A stretch of DNA of 64,000 nucleotides from NCBI GenBank assembly GCA_017591395.1, contig WEDG01002866.1:1-64000 (forward strand). Direction: 5' to 3'. The notes under the pieces are model-generated. The model was not told the DNA's origin. It worked only from the letters and a program-made list of their open reading frames with translations, and did not search any database. The stretch is from Schistocephalus solidus (taxonomy: Eukaryota > Platyhelminthes > Cestoda > Diphyllobothriidea > Diphyllobothriidae). Below are positions 48,701 through 54,954 of the stretch, piece by piece. A program made the position numbers and the translations under genes. The first letter of the stretch is position 1. Each line of letters starts with the position of its first letter.

Positions 48701-48754
48701 ATGAATCCTCTTCAGCTACGACAGCGAAATGATGAAATGGACAAAGCTACTCAT
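18613..48754 (-). CDS. CRBN: Cereblon (CRL4 ubiquitin-ligase substrate receptor), 9 coding exons, 609 aa
   Basis: Join on the minus strand: 48754-48751, 48715-48546, 48513-48320, 47784-47632, 45422-45264, 41606-41018, 38557-38354, 26470-26280, 18778-18613. The exon lengths sum to 1,830 nt, exactly 610 codons including TAA. Every intron is GT-AG and all phases agree. Cereblon is the DDB1-bound substrate receptor of the CUL4-RBX1-DDB1 E3 ligase. The LON beta-domain covers about residues 58-175, the DDB1-binding helical part 175-491 (with a large insertion) and the CULT domain 492-600. Landmarks seen: [77 protein letters not shown]. Zinc ligands are C494, C497, C563 and C566; pocket tryptophans are W552, W558 and W572. 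The introns are full of transposons. The order and content match human CRBN throughout, so the identity is firm; exon 1 is the least certain part. Confidence 0.93.
18955..19470 (+). repeat. 360-bp repeat with long 5' module (in CRBN intron 8)
   Basis: Has CGTGGCATGGAAGGCTGCC, GACGGGATAACTC and TTCTTCTTAA from the 5' module, an unrelated T-rich stretch near 19,205, then the core (CCTGCCTCCGG, GGCAGTGCGATAGGTGCAACGCAAG) and 3' end (GGACATCATCGGTCATCGG). Confidence 0.75.
19700..20207 (+). pseudogene. Possible Ty3/gypsy RNase H-region fragment
   Basis: The frame at 19,743-19,988 reads [15 protein letters not shown] and [17 protein letters not shown], which resembles the RT/RNase H junction of gypsy elements (ADA...L...PAFL-DASN..GA). 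The key Asp-Ala-Ser is changed to Asp-Val-Ser and the frame stops. No protease, integrase or LTRs were found, so this is a weak call. Confidence 0.3.
20208..20794. other. Intron 8 sequence, no gene seen
   Basis: Contains a short GT-rich tract near 20,260 and an open but unrecognisable frame at 20,519-20,836. Confidence 0.4.
20795..21690 (+). repeat. Tandem 360-bp repeats leading into LINE A copy 2
   Basis: A 5' module (20,795-20,960) is followed by two tandem units that start at about 20,963 and 21,323 (CCCCCTAAAYGGRYCACGTGGT) and a third start at 21,682, so the period is about 360 bp. Each unit has GGCCACATCAGG, ATGGGGGTGTGTGG, CGCCTAGGGGCG and GGTCTTCTTGAC. The last unit passes directly into the LINE leader (GGGGTACTAGTTAGGGGTA). 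Confidence 0.85.
22499..22531. repeat. Perfect 11-bp inverted repeat inside the hAT element
   Basis: GTCAGGCGCTT and AAGCGCCTGAC around an 11-nt spacer. Its role is unknown; it may mark an internal deletion join. Confidence 0.8.
22590..22917 (+). pseudogene. hAT transposase C-terminal dimerisation remnant
   Basis: The frame reads [20 protein letters not shown], then [36 protein letters not shown] and [12 protein letters not shown], ending in TAA. FGSTY.C.Q.FS.MK is the conserved hAT C-terminal motif of the ZBED5/GTF2IRD2-like group. There is no catalytic core upstream, so it cannot act alone. Confidence 0.85.
23160..25015 (+). pseudogene. LINE A copy 2 endonuclease and partial RT
   Basis: Frames shift at least three times. 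The endonuclease reads [46 protein letters not shown] (about 23,585; usual GDFNAR) and [11 protein letters not shown] (about 23,885). The RT fingers read [18 protein letters not shown] (about 24,600), [48 protein letters not shown] and FVDLTKA, where it ends. Copy 2 keeps bases that are stops in copy 1, so the two copies help to reconstruct each other's history. Inactive. Confidence 0.88.
25016..25398 (+). repeat. 360-bp repeat with long 5' module, fused to LINE A RT
   Basis: Begins CGGGATAACTCGGACCGCGTGG exactly where LINE A copy 2 loses homology. GTGTGGAGTGGCTGACTTGC, the core (CTCCGGTCTTCTTGACTCTG, GAGAGAGTGCGGTAGCTGC) and AGCATACGGTGGACCTCGTC follow. Confidence 0.85.
25399..25735 (+). repeat. 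360-bp repeat, second tandem unit
   Basis: Has GGACCAACGCGAGGG, ATTGGCACGCGTAGGTGCA, CGCCTCCGGTCTTCTTGAC, GAGAGTGCGGTAGATGCAG and GGAGCATACGGTGGACATCG. Confidence 0.8.
25736..26279. other. CRBN intron 8, proximal part; nothing recognised
   Basis: I see no repeat or gene between the last 360-bp unit and the exon 8 donor. Confidence 0.5.
26280..26470 (-). CDS. CRBN: CRBN exon 8 (CULT domain, first half)
   Basis: Residues 492-554 plus two bases of Gly-555. It opens with CVSC (first zinc pair, C494/C497), then YVNPHG (human YVNPHG) and [10 protein letters not shown] (human PSTEHSWFPG). W552 corresponds to human W380. Human Glu-377 and His-378 are replaced by D549 and Y550. Acceptor TAGTTTTCGCAG, donor CCTGG/GTAGGT. 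It is separated from exon 7 by an 11.9-kb intron packed with mobile elements. Confidence 0.95.
26642..27548. mobile_element. Foldback (long-TIR) element, 907 bp, in CRBN intron 7
   Basis: The left end GATTTCCCATCTCATGAAATG and the reverse complement of the right end GATTCCTCATCTCATGAATTG match, and the match continues through AATTCT, GTTTTCG and TTCGAACA. The dinucleotide TA flanks both ends (26,640-26,641; 27,549-27,550), a possible target duplication. The arms extend far inward, so the element is close to a large imperfect hairpin. No transposase. Related copies lie at 33.3 and 38.9 kb. Confidence 0.85.
27601..27680 (+). repeat. Degenerate tRNA-like SINE head
   Basis: Aligns with 27,890-27,965: GTTGGTTGTAGT..., CATGGGTTCTAACCC (decayed B box) and TTTTCCACAATTTG. 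It lies about 290 bp upstream of the better copy. Confidence 0.5.
27878..27950 (+). repeat. tRNA-like sequence, probable SINE head (73 nt)
   Basis: GGCCTCG at the start pairs with CGATGCC at the end (6 of 7). B box GGGTTCGAATCCC with a matching T-stem, and an A-box-like TGATTAGAGGG. The anticodon arm is poor, so I do not call a functional tRNA. It most likely heads a tRNA-derived SINE. Confidence 0.6.
28160..29745. other. CRBN intron 7 sequence, no gene seen
   Basis: AT-rich with short random ORFs. GTGAAACGTCAGCC near 29,602 resembles the Penelope GAAACGTCAGG block, but the CTGATGA half is not recognisable. Confidence 0.4.
29746..30170 (+). repeat. 360-bp repeat, eroded
   Basis: Pieces of the core (GCCAGCCACTGCACCTAATC, CGCCTTCGATCGTCTTGA) and the 3' half (GCGCAAGCCACCGTCCATGCG) with gaps between. 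Confidence 0.5.
30530..31470. repeat. Cluster of eroded 360-bp repeat pieces in both orientations
   Basis: 30,830-30,965 is a minus copy (GCATCTACCGCACTCTCTCC, GTAGGCGGGATCGG). 30,540-30,650 and 31,110-31,245 are plus copies of the 5' module (GTCATGGTCTGGAAGGTTG; CGGTCAGGGCTTGAAAGGCTG). 31,365-31,440 is a remnant of the core (GTGAGGTAGACGTTGCGCAAG). Confidence 0.55.
31471..33294. other. CRBN intron 7 sequence, no gene seen
   Basis: AT-rich with short ORFs of no recognisable content. Confidence 0.45.
33295..34186. mobile_element. Foldback (long-TIR) element, ~892 bp, in CRBN intron 7
   Basis: The left arm GATTCCCTATCTCATGAAATG and the reverse complement of the right end CTTCCCCTATCTCATGAAATG match. 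The match continues for several hundred bp (CCTAATCTCAA.TATTTCAGT, TTCAAATATATTTTATA). Same family as the 26.6-kb copy. Confidence 0.85.
34187..35289. other. CRBN intron 7 sequence, no gene seen
   Basis: No ORF or repeat that I can name. Confidence 0.4.
35290..36150 (-). mobile_element. Penelope-like 3' end (GIY-YIG region plus terminal region), minus
   Basis: Read on the minus strand: [24 protein letters not shown] and [13 protein letters not shown] (GIY-YIG core), RMAEHA, then [25 protein letters not shown], spread over frames. Downstream on the minus strand lies the conserved CTGATGA...GAAACGTCAGG block (35,430-35,394). The RT is absent, so this is a 5'-truncated copy in intron 7, in CRBN sense orientation. 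Confidence 0.82.
35772..36060 (-). pseudogene. Penelope-like GIY-YIG endonuclease, frameshifted
   Basis: The ORF at 36,008-35,772 is one frame of the domain; the true reading alternates between frames (VVYRV in one, NYVRETGRI in the next, then [11 protein letters not shown]). No intact reading exists. Confidence 0.75.
36151..37879. other. CRBN intron 7 sequence, no gene seen
   Basis: Short ORFs only and no recognisable repeat. Confidence 0.4.
37880..37942 (+). repeat. tRNA-like SINE head
   Basis: A box TGGCGCAGTGG (37,887-37,897) and B box GGGTTCGAGCC at tRNA spacing are both excellent RNA polymerase III signals. The acceptor stem is not closed, so a tRNA-derived SINE is more likely than a tRNA gene. 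The body may run to about 38,090. Confidence 0.65.
38354..38557 (-). CDS. CRBN: CRBN exon 7 (DDB1-binding helical bundle)
   Basis: Residues 424-491, phase 0 at both ends. IRSELSRW matches human [19 protein letters not shown] matches human FSYRVAACLPI, and [16 protein letters not shown] matches human QLLKIGSAIQRLRCEL. Acceptor CCTCTTTTCCCTTCAG, donor AAAG/GTTGGT. This segment forms the helices that contact DDB1 in the known CRBN structures. Confidence 0.93.
38905..39833. mobile_element. Foldback (long-TIR) element, ~930 bp, in CRBN intron 6
   Basis: GTACGTAGATCAGGTTACAA in the left arm matches GTGCGTAGGTCAGGTTACAA in the reverse complement of the right arm. Both ends are more diverged than in the 26.6- and 33.3-kb copies. 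Confidence 0.75.
39857..40203 (+). repeat. 360-bp repeat, full-length copy in CRBN intron 6
   Basis: CCCCCTAAACAGGCCTCGTGG at the start, GGCATGGCAGGCGTTATTCG, GGTGGTACGCGTAGGTGCA, CCTCCGGTCTTCTTGACTCTG, and a perfect 7-bp terminal hairpin CGACAGT-CGA-ACTGTCG. Confidence 0.88.
40204..41017. other. CRBN intron 6 sequence next to exon 6, no gene seen
   Basis: No recognisable element. Confidence 0.45.
41018..41606 (-). CDS. CRBN: CRBN exon 6 (Ser/Pro- and Arg-rich insertion, then helical bundle)
   Basis: Completes Asn-227 and encodes residues 228-423. The first ~140 residues are low complexity ([28 protein letters not shown]) and include a polybasic run [11 protein letters not shown] at about 329-339 that could be a nuclear localisation signal. 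The last third returns to the family: [15 protein letters not shown] aligns with human ANLTSWPRWLYSLYD. The acceptor is excellent (CTTTTCTGTTTTGCTTTTTAG) and the donor is ACG/GTTAGT. The insertion is absent from human CRBN and largely explains why this protein is longer. Confidence 0.9.
41607..43439. other. CRBN intron 5, distal part, no gene seen
   Basis: A decayed GGTTAGG-type stretch lies near 41,780-41,850 and a C13 run near 42,885. No ORF with content. Confidence 0.4.
43440..44240 (+). mobile_element. Penelope-like 3' end (GIY-YIG region plus terminal region), plus
   Basis: [17 protein letters not shown], then [19 protein letters not shown] (GIY-YIG core) shifts by one base into [20 protein letters not shown], then [16 protein letters not shown] and [16 protein letters not shown]. 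The terminal block GATGATGGGTTTCGGTGAGAACCCGAAACGTCAGG follows. 5'-truncated, in CRBN intron 5, antisense to the gene. Confidence 0.88.
43570..43982 (+). pseudogene. Penelope-like GIY-YIG endonuclease, one frameshift
   Basis: The core VVYGIWC...YVGETG is in one frame and the rest (from [10 protein letters not shown]) in another, with the shift close to 43,630. After the shift the frame stays open to 43,982. Confidence 0.82.
44241..45263. other. CRBN intron 5, proximal part, no gene seen
   Basis: AT-rich with no recognisable element. Confidence 0.45.
45264..45422 (-). CDS. CRBN: CRBN exon 5 (LON end / start of DDB1-binding part)
   Basis: Completes Ser-174 and encodes residues 175-226. [13 protein letters not shown] matches human GIQQAKVQILPEC, and [13 protein letters not shown] follows where human has a Trp/Tyr-rich linker. 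It lies in a frame with no ATG start of its own and was found by looking for the missing LPE strand between exons 4 and 6. Acceptor ATTTCCACACCTTGATAG, donor AAAAA/GTTAGT. Phase 2 on both sides fits its neighbours exactly. Confidence 0.85.
45423..47631. other. CRBN intron 4, no gene seen
   Basis: AT-rich intron. A 76-codon minus ORF at 46,901-46,671 was tested as a CRBN exon and does not fit. Confidence 0.45.
47632..47784 (-). CDS. CRBN: CRBN exon 4 (LON domain, second half)
   Basis: Completes Cys-123 and encodes residues 124-173. [11 protein letters not shown] aligns with human QFGTTAEIYAY, and [14 protein letters not shown] with human VKAIGRQRFKVLEL, the GRQRF/L core of the LON fold. The acceptor has a strong pyrimidine tract (CCCCTTGCCTTCCAG) and the donor is GAAAG/GTTAGC. 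It starts and ends in phase 2, which fits exons 3 and 5. Confidence 0.9.
48203..48268. repeat. 66-bp near-perfect palindrome in CRBN intron 3
   Basis: Two 33-bp arms meet at 48,235/48,236 with no spacer. The inner 22 bp of each arm (AGTGAGTCGGAGAAGCTCTA on the left) match the other arm's reverse complement with one mismatch. The outer part (GTATAAG...) matches with a few changes. It lies 50 bp downstream of the exon 3 donor on the minus strand, so the pre-mRNA could form a long hairpin. Confidence 0.85.
48320..48513 (-). CDS. CRBN: CRBN exon 3 (LON domain, first half)
   Basis: Residues 59-122 plus two bases of codon 123. It starts YLGEDV, matching human YLGADM, and carries VPGYTLPL, matching human IPGQTLPL, the LON N-terminal beta-strand signature. 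It ends in KDSVAILPG, matching the human KDRTFAVLAY strand. Acceptor ATCTTCGTAG, donor CTG/GTAGGT, phase 2. The plus strand is open over much of the same interval, but that reading has no recognisable content. Confidence 0.92.
48546..48715 (-). CDS. CRBN: CRBN exon 2 (acidic N-terminal tail)
   Basis: Encodes residues 2-58: an acidic start (EEDSSSEEY), then a hydrophobic stretch and [13 protein letters not shown]. This last part aligns with human NFDTSLPTSHT just before the LON fold. The acceptor is TTTCATCATTTCGCTGTCGTAG and the donor is ACG/GTAACC. The downstream intron is only 32 nt (48545-48514). Confidence 0.88.
48751..48754 (-). CDS. CRBN: CRBN exon 1 (start codon exon, 4 coding nt)
   Basis: Only ATGA is coding here. 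It joins across a 35-nt intron (48750-48716, GTAGCT...CGTAG) to exon 2 and gives M-T-E-E-D-S-S-S. Exon 2 has no in-frame ATG before the conserved region and its frame is closed just upstream by TAG, so the start must lie in an earlier exon. This ATG is the nearest one with a usable donor in the right phase. A CCGCAG lies 4 nt upstream of the ATG and could be a splice or spliced-leader acceptor (inference). An alternative first exon further upstream cannot be excluded. Confidence 0.6.
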
Positions 48755-49509
48755 AAAGCTGCGGATATTAGCGGGAGCGAATAAAGGACGCTAAGAACGC
48801 AAGGAGTTCGGCAATTGTCAAACCTGGGTTTCTTTTTATTCTCACACGATCGCGTTGAGGTTGATGCCAGAAACAAAGCAAGAAAATTTAAAGCCTAGAA
48901 CTTTCTCTGGATATCCGAAACCGTACAAACTTGATGAACGCTGACCCTGTAGATAAAGTAGAATCCTAAAACCCGAGGCAAAAATTCGATAGGTCTATTC
49001 GAAATCGTGGCAACATATTAGTTTAGAAGAACTTATGTTCATTGAATATCCCTCAATTGACATGAAATTACATAAATTACATTTAAGCAGCTCAGTAGAA
49101 AGCATTTTGATTATCATATCTCAAAGAGGATAAGATATCAGGAAATATGAGAGGACTAAAAATCATTTTGTACGAAAAGTATCAGTATGGGTAAGTAATC
49201 AATTACAATAGCACTCTGCAGTAATATAAAAAGATAAAAAATAACTTGCAGGTGGACACACCACAACAAATGAAGGCGCTGTGGGTAGTATCTTTTAAAT
49301 CTACGCTGTAGCAGAAGAAGATCGTTGGAAAACTGGGAAATTGGATGAGTCATACTGACCTTACGCGTAAAACAAGGAAAAGTAGACGAGAAGAAATGTA
49401 GATGAGCTGCAAAAAATTATTTGTCCCTCAAATATGAAATTAAGGAGGTCAGGAAAATGAAAATGCAATTGTTATAGCAGAGGTTATTTGCACAATTTAC
49501 GCGTTGACG
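48755..49509 (-). promoter_or_regulatory. CRBN 5' flank, presumed 5' UTR and promoter region
   Basis: The ~750 bp between the CRBN ATG and the first upstream repeat. I see no TATA box or other element I can name. A 65-codon minus ORF at 49,353-49,156 has no recognisable content and does not join exon 2 convincingly. Confidence 0.3.
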
Positions 49510-49690
49510 CAGTGTTCTGAGTAAGTCACTTAAAGTCACTTTTATTGAGGGAATTTGGCTTTCGCCCTTGAGCTCCCTATTCATATTCAAAAACTGCAAT
49601 AGAATAAACGTTGACAACAATAAATCTGACAAATTTTTATTTAAAGTCATCGATATGTGTGGGACAGGCGCAAGCTGCCGCTACTGACAC
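49510..49690 (+). repeat. ~170-bp repeat, left member of an inverted pair
   Basis: AAGTCACTTAAAGTCACTTTT, ATTGAGGGAATTTGGCTTTCG, CTCCCTATTCATAT, AACGTTGACAA, AATCTGACAAAT and GTCATCGATATGTGTGGGAC match in order the reverse complement of 53,380-53,553. Family unknown. Confidence 0.8.
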
Positions 49691-49702
49691 AATCCTCAGT
49701 AT

Positions 49703-49722
49703 ATTAATTAATTAATTAATTA
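49703..49722 (+). repeat. (TTAA/ATTA)n microsatellite
   Basis: Five ATTA units directly after the 170-bp repeat. Confidence 0.8.
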
Positions 49723-49915
49723 TTTTTGGCAGTTTACAGACAAGGTCAAAAGGGATATACAGTAGGGGGTCAAGCTGACAGTGAAAAATCCCATGATCGT
49801 TCTTTATAGTGTTTTCAGGAGAAAAAACTGCAGCTTGCTGGACGGATTAACGTTTAGGACAGGGAAGTATTGACACAGGTGCACGGTGTAGTACTTCTCC
49901 TTTCATTCTCGTGGA

Positions 49916-50660
49916 TCAGGTATTATGTACTAGCAGCAGGTATGCCGGTGAACGGCTGCTCACTATCGACTGAGGAATAACCCGATTACGGACTACAGTG
50001 CCAGCAATTTTGCTTTCAGCATGAAGTCCGGCACCGGATTCACAGTCCGTGTACCCCATCAGATCGGAAGAGAGCTTCCAGAGAATCAGCGCCCAAATTT
50101 GTGGAAGGTGTCCTGAATGTAGAAAACTAGTGACAGCTCTTGTAAACAAAGGATAGTTTTGCTGAATTTTAATACTTCTGGGTAGTTGATTCCAGATTGC
50201 AATAGTGTTTACCGAAAAAACTGACGGTATCTAATGGTGCGTGCCAAAGAAAGAAAAAAAAAACATCTCGATGACTGGTGCGCCGAGAGTGGTCGAGCTG
50301 CCTCAGAGATGTAAGGGGGTTAAAGGTAAAACTGTTTAAAAGTTTGAACAGTAAAAATAGTTTCTTCTGTAATCTTCGAAGCAACAACGGGTCGAGGCTT
50401 GTAAGCTCACAGCGTTGTTGATAGTACAGGTTTCTGTGCTCTGAAGTGTAAACACTTTAAGTAAAGAAGTCCTGGACTGATTCTATCTTCCTCCGTTCAC
50501 TCGCGTGCAGAAGGCTAAATAGAAACGAGCAGTATTCCAGACTAGGCCTGACATACATTTTATAAAGGCTGGTCATAATATTGACAGTTTTAAAATTTCT
50601 GATGGGACTCCCTGACGAGGTGGTCCTTTCAGAAACTGTTGACACATTTAAATTCAAACT
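49916..50660 (-). mobile_element. CR1/Jockey-like LINE, C-terminal end (copy B3)
   Basis: Minus strand: SLYKMYVRPSLEYCSFLF (RT thumb), ERRKIESVQDFF, then LLLRRLQKKLFLLFKLLNSF, TIAIWNQLPRSI and FTRAVTSFLHS, the usual C-terminal end of CR1/Jockey RT proteins. Two frame changes. A different subfamily from B1 and B2. Confidence 0.78.
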
Positions 50661-51369
50661 AGATACTCATTTTCTGAGAAACTATTGTAAATATAATGAA
50701 GATTGTGAAAGCAGTGGCAGCTTTTTTTTTAGAATTTATATTTGGTTAGCACCGGGAAGGTACTGTCTAAGCAAACATTAGTAACGAAATAAAGTTATGA
50801 CAATGTGTGCAGATAAAATGTACAAATTCATAAATTGTCTTGCTATGTCAACAGTTAGCAATGTTTTAAAATTAATGGTGAACTAGAAAAAATTGGCAGT
50901 GAAAAAAAACTCCTACCATGAAAATGGAGGCAGAGTTCAATAGGCCTTCATTTTCGAATAGAAGGTAGAAGAAAAAAACTGCTTAGGAAAAAATTGTCAG
51001 GTGGTAGAATAGGGTAATACTGCAGTAGCATTTCAGAATGAGATAATGAAACGTCGAGGTGATTCGTTCTTGATCACTTAGGCGTATGAAACAGAATCTC
51101 ACGAAAATGCGTCAATGAACTTAAGTCCTCAGCATCATAGGATCCAGAATTGAATTCTGATGATGGTTATTATCCAAAGAAACCGCAGCATTTAAGACTG
51201 TGGACCACCGAATTTGTACGTCCGAATGACGTCATCGTTTGGAGTACGGGTGATATAAGGAGACATTATAGTTCATGGGCGTCTCCAGGTAGCGTAAATA
51301 TAGTTTCAAGAGGGTTACTCAAATTCCCGATGGTCCTTTCTCCGAGTCATGGGGAAAGCTACTGGGAAA
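50661..51369. other. Between LINE copies, no gene seen
   Basis: No recognisable content. Confidence 0.4.
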
Positions 51370-53390
51370 AGATGAGGAAAATAAAAGGTTAATAGAATCA
51401 GTGTTAAGATAAATGTGCAGTCTTCGCTTGAATGCAGATAGACTAGTTAACGACCTTATTTCAATTGGCAAGTTATTCCAAAGAAAACTATACCTAGAAG
51501 CAAAGAAGAGAGCGTTTACACGTGGAGGATGCAGGGGAGGTATAATTAGTTCAGAATTTCTTAGGTTATAAGGAAGACTAACGGGGGTAATGACAGAAAG
51601 CTTTGGGAGAGTTGAACTATTATTAAGACGAAAAAAGGAGACAAAAAGCCTGCTTCACGTCTCCTGACCCAAAAGAAATTTTAGCTTCGTTAGCTGGCAT
51701 CTTGTTGAGTAGGAAGTAGTTAAAATAGTCGGATATAGGAGTTTTTTGGTGAAATTTCTTTGAACATTTTCAATTTTTGAACGGCTAGATTCGTTCATCA
51801 AACCGAAGAAAGGACAGCAAAATTCAAGAATGGGAAGTACAAACATACGATAAAGTCTTAATTTAATTTCAGGAAGGTAGAAATTATAAGAAATAAAGCC
51901 GCAAATCTGAGCAGCTTTGGCCGTAATTCTATCGGCATGAGGCGAAAGATCTAATTTATTGGTGTAGCTTAAGCCCAAGTCCTTGATGGAGGAACATTCA
52001 ATCATATGGCAACCTTCAAAGATAAGAGGTTGAGGCAGCCTTACAGGCCCAAAACTCATGTAGCGACACTTAGTAGGTGAGAACTCCATTAGCCATGTGG
52101 AGCTCCAGGCCGAAAGAGCGTCTAAGTCTGAATGAATTTGTTCTAGGCACCGTTCGGTTGTAGAGTTAGAGAAGGAATAAACGCATTTGAGATCATCAGC
52201 ATAAATAAAAGATTGAGAATGTTTAACTATCGATGAAATATCATTTATATACAGTAAGAACAACAAAGGACCTAATACGGTCCCTTGAAGGACACCACTA
52301 ACAATCGGGGTAGCACTTGAGTATGAGGACCCTACTAAAACTTTTTATTTTCGATCATTTAGGTATGATCGAATAAAGTCAGTAAGGGGACTACGGAATC
52401 CTTTAGCTTCTAGTTTAGCTAGAAGTCGTTTATGAGGCACCTTATCGAATGCCTTACTAAGATCAAAATAGATAACTACTACAGATAGATGATCATTACG
52501 AAGAGAGGTTAGTAGATTTAGAAAAGACATGTGGTAGGTTTCACAAGAATGGTCCAGTAAGAAGCCGTGTTGGGATAAGTTGATAATTTTATTGCTTATG
52601 CAAAAATCCGTGATTTGTTTTGCAATTAGTTTTTCGAAGAGTTTAGCAAGAGAGGGCGTTTTATGAACACCGCGATAGTTATGAATGTCCGAGCGGGAAC
52701 CAGATTTAAAAACTGGTATTATAATAGAAGTTTTCCAATAATCGGGGAAGAAACCATTTTCGAGAAATACTGAGTATAATTTGCTTAGTAAAGGTGGAAA
52801 ATCCCTTAACTGTTTAATAAGTGAGTTTGGAATGTTATCAGTTCCAACTGAATGTGAATTTTTTAGGTGAGCTATTTCTTTTTGAATACATAAAGGCGAG
52901 AAATTAATAGTTGTTAGAAGCGAATTTGAAAGCAGAGGAATTGTGGGAGTGGGGCTAGTTTCAGTGGTAAAGTGGTTGGCAAAAAAACGAGTTTAACAAT
53001 TCTGCTTTGCCCAAATCATCTGTAACAAATTTTCTGTTACAGTCGAGTAAGGGCGGAGTTACATTCAGACGCTTAGCCGATGACCGAACATGAAAGATTT
53101 GAGCAACAGATTTGGATGAATTGGCATCACTCAGTGCCCGAGACTCCCTACGCTTATCTCGCGCGAGCCTTATTCTCGATGCTAATTCAAATATTTGTGC
53201 AATCCTTAAATGAACTGACAAAGAGCTTTTAGATGAATCTTTAAGTTGCTTTCGTAATTTTTTAAGTCTGTTCTGTAGAAAATGCGGAACAGTAGAAGAA
53301 GCTGAATGTGAATTAAAAATCTTAAACGGGATAAAAGCCTGGATTTTTTCCGTGAGGCTCTGCAATAGCTCACGCAATAGCTCTGCAATA
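51370..53390 (-). mobile_element. CR1/Jockey-like LINE, RT part (copy B1)
   Basis: 5'-truncated LINE running from the endonuclease-RT linker to the C-terminal end. It abuts the 170-bp inverted repeat at its 5' side. Closely related to copy B2 next to it. Confidence 0.88.
51385..53380 (-). pseudogene. CR1/Jockey-like reverse transcriptase (copy B1), nearly open
   Basis: One frame is open from about 52,980 to 51,385 apart from two stops. Motifs: HNYRGVHKTPSLAKLFEK, FDLSKAFDKVPHKRL (motif A), LQGTVLGPLLFLLYINDI (motif B), FIYADDLKCVYSF (catalytic YADD), WLMEFSPTKC, LYRMFVLPILEF, and at the end FLWNNLPIEIRSL. The stops are TAA at 52,342 (CAA in copy B2) and TGA at about 51,662 (probably from CGA). 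A 7-T run at 52,981 shifts the frame between the linker and the RT. Otherwise well preserved, so fairly young. Confidence 0.88.
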
Positions 53391-53553
53391 ACTTGCGCCT
53401 GGCCCACACATATCGATGACCCTACATTTTCATTTGTCAGATTTATCACTGTCAACGTTTTTACTATTGACATTTTTGCATATGAATAGGGAACTCAATG
53501 GCGAAAGCCTACTTCCCTCAATACAGTGACGTAAAGTGACTTAACTTAAAGTG
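53380..53553 (-). repeat. ~170-bp repeat, right member of an inverted pair
   Basis: Reverse-complement partner of 49,510-49,690. It separates LINE copies B1 and B2 and breaks B2 inside its RT thumb (after VLTIIEFC). Confidence 0.8.
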
Positions 53554-53625
53554 ACTGCAAAATTCAATAATTGTAAGTACAAACATACGATGAAGTCTCA
53601 ATTTAATTTCACGAAGGTAGAAATT

Positions 53626-54954
53626 TTAAGAAATAAAGCCGCTTATCTGAGCAGCTTTGGCCATAATTATACCGGCATGAGGTGAAAGATCTAATTTATT
53701 GGTGAAGCTGAAGCCCAGGTCCTTGATGGAGGAACATTCAGTCATAGGGCTACCTTTAAAAATAACAGGTTGCGGCAAACTTGCAGGCCAAAAACTCATG
53801 TAGCGACACTTAGAAGGTGAGAACTCCATTAGCCATGGGGAACTACACGCCGAAAGGGCATCTAAGTCCAAATGAATTTGTTCTAGGCATCGTTCAGTTT
53901 TAGATTTAGAGAAGTAATAAACGCATTTGAGGTCGTCAGCATAAATTAAAGATTGAGAAGGTTTAACTATCGATGAAATATAATTTATATACAGTAAGAA
54001 CAACAAAGGACCTAATATGGTACCTTGAAGGACATAACTCACAATCGGGGTAGCACTTGCGTATGAGGACCCCACTAAAATTGCTTGTTTTCGATCAGAT
54101 AGATTTGGTCTTATAAAGTCAGTAATGGGACCACGAAATCCTATAGCTTTCAGTTTAGCTAGATGTCGTCTATGAGGCACTTTAAAGAATGCCTTACTGA
54201 GATCAAAATAGATAACTACTACAGATATCTGATCATTACGAAGAGAGTTTAGCAGATTTAGAAAAGAAATGTGGCAGGTTTCACAAGAGCGGTCCGGTAA
54301 AAAGCCATGTTGCGAAAAGTTGATAATTTGATAACTTATGCAAAAAATCCGTAATTTGTTTTGCAATTAGTTTTTAAAATAGTTTAGCAAGAGAGGGCGT
54401 TTTATGAACACGCGATAGTTATGATTGTCAGATCGGGAACCAGATTTAAAAACTGGTATTATATTAGAAGTTTTCCAGTAATCGGGAAGAAACCATTTTC
54501 GAGAAATACGGAGAATAACTTGCCTAGTAAAGGTAGAAAATCCCTTAAGTGAGTTTGGAATGGTATCAGTTCCAACCGAATGTGAATTTTTTAGGTGAGC
54601 TATTTCTTTTTGAATATGTGAATGCGAAAAACTAATGGTTTTTCGGAGCGAATTTGAATTTGAATGCAGAGGAATTGAGGGATTGAGGCTAGTTTTAGTG
54701 GTAAAGTGGTTGGAAAAAACGAATTTAGCATTTCTACTTCGCCCCCAATCCTCTGTAACGAATTTTTTGTTACAGACGAGTAAAGGTGGAGTTACATTCA
54801 GACGCTTAGCCGATGACCGCTCATGGAAGATTTTAGCAACGGATTTGGATGAATTGGCATCACTTAGTGCCCGAGACTTCCTACGCTTATATCGCGCGAG
54901 CCTAATTTTCGATACTAATTCAAATGTTTGTACAGTCCTTAAGTGAACTGACAA
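53626..54954 (-). pseudogene. CR1/Jockey-like reverse transcriptase (copy B2)
   Basis: Two long frames meet near 54,366. First: LSDANSSKSVAKIF, IQKEIAHLKNSHSVGTDTIP, FKSGSRSDNHNY. Second: SQHGFLPDRSCETCHISFL, FDLSKAFFKVPHRRHL (motif A), LQGTILGPLLFLLYINYI and LIYADDLKCVYYF (YADD). About the same sequence as copy B1 with independent damage. Confidence 0.88.

Noticed and set aside
49156..49353. 65-codon minus ORF considered as CRBN exon 1
   Set aside because: No acidic N-terminal content and no good phase-1 donor; the 48,754 ATG fits better.
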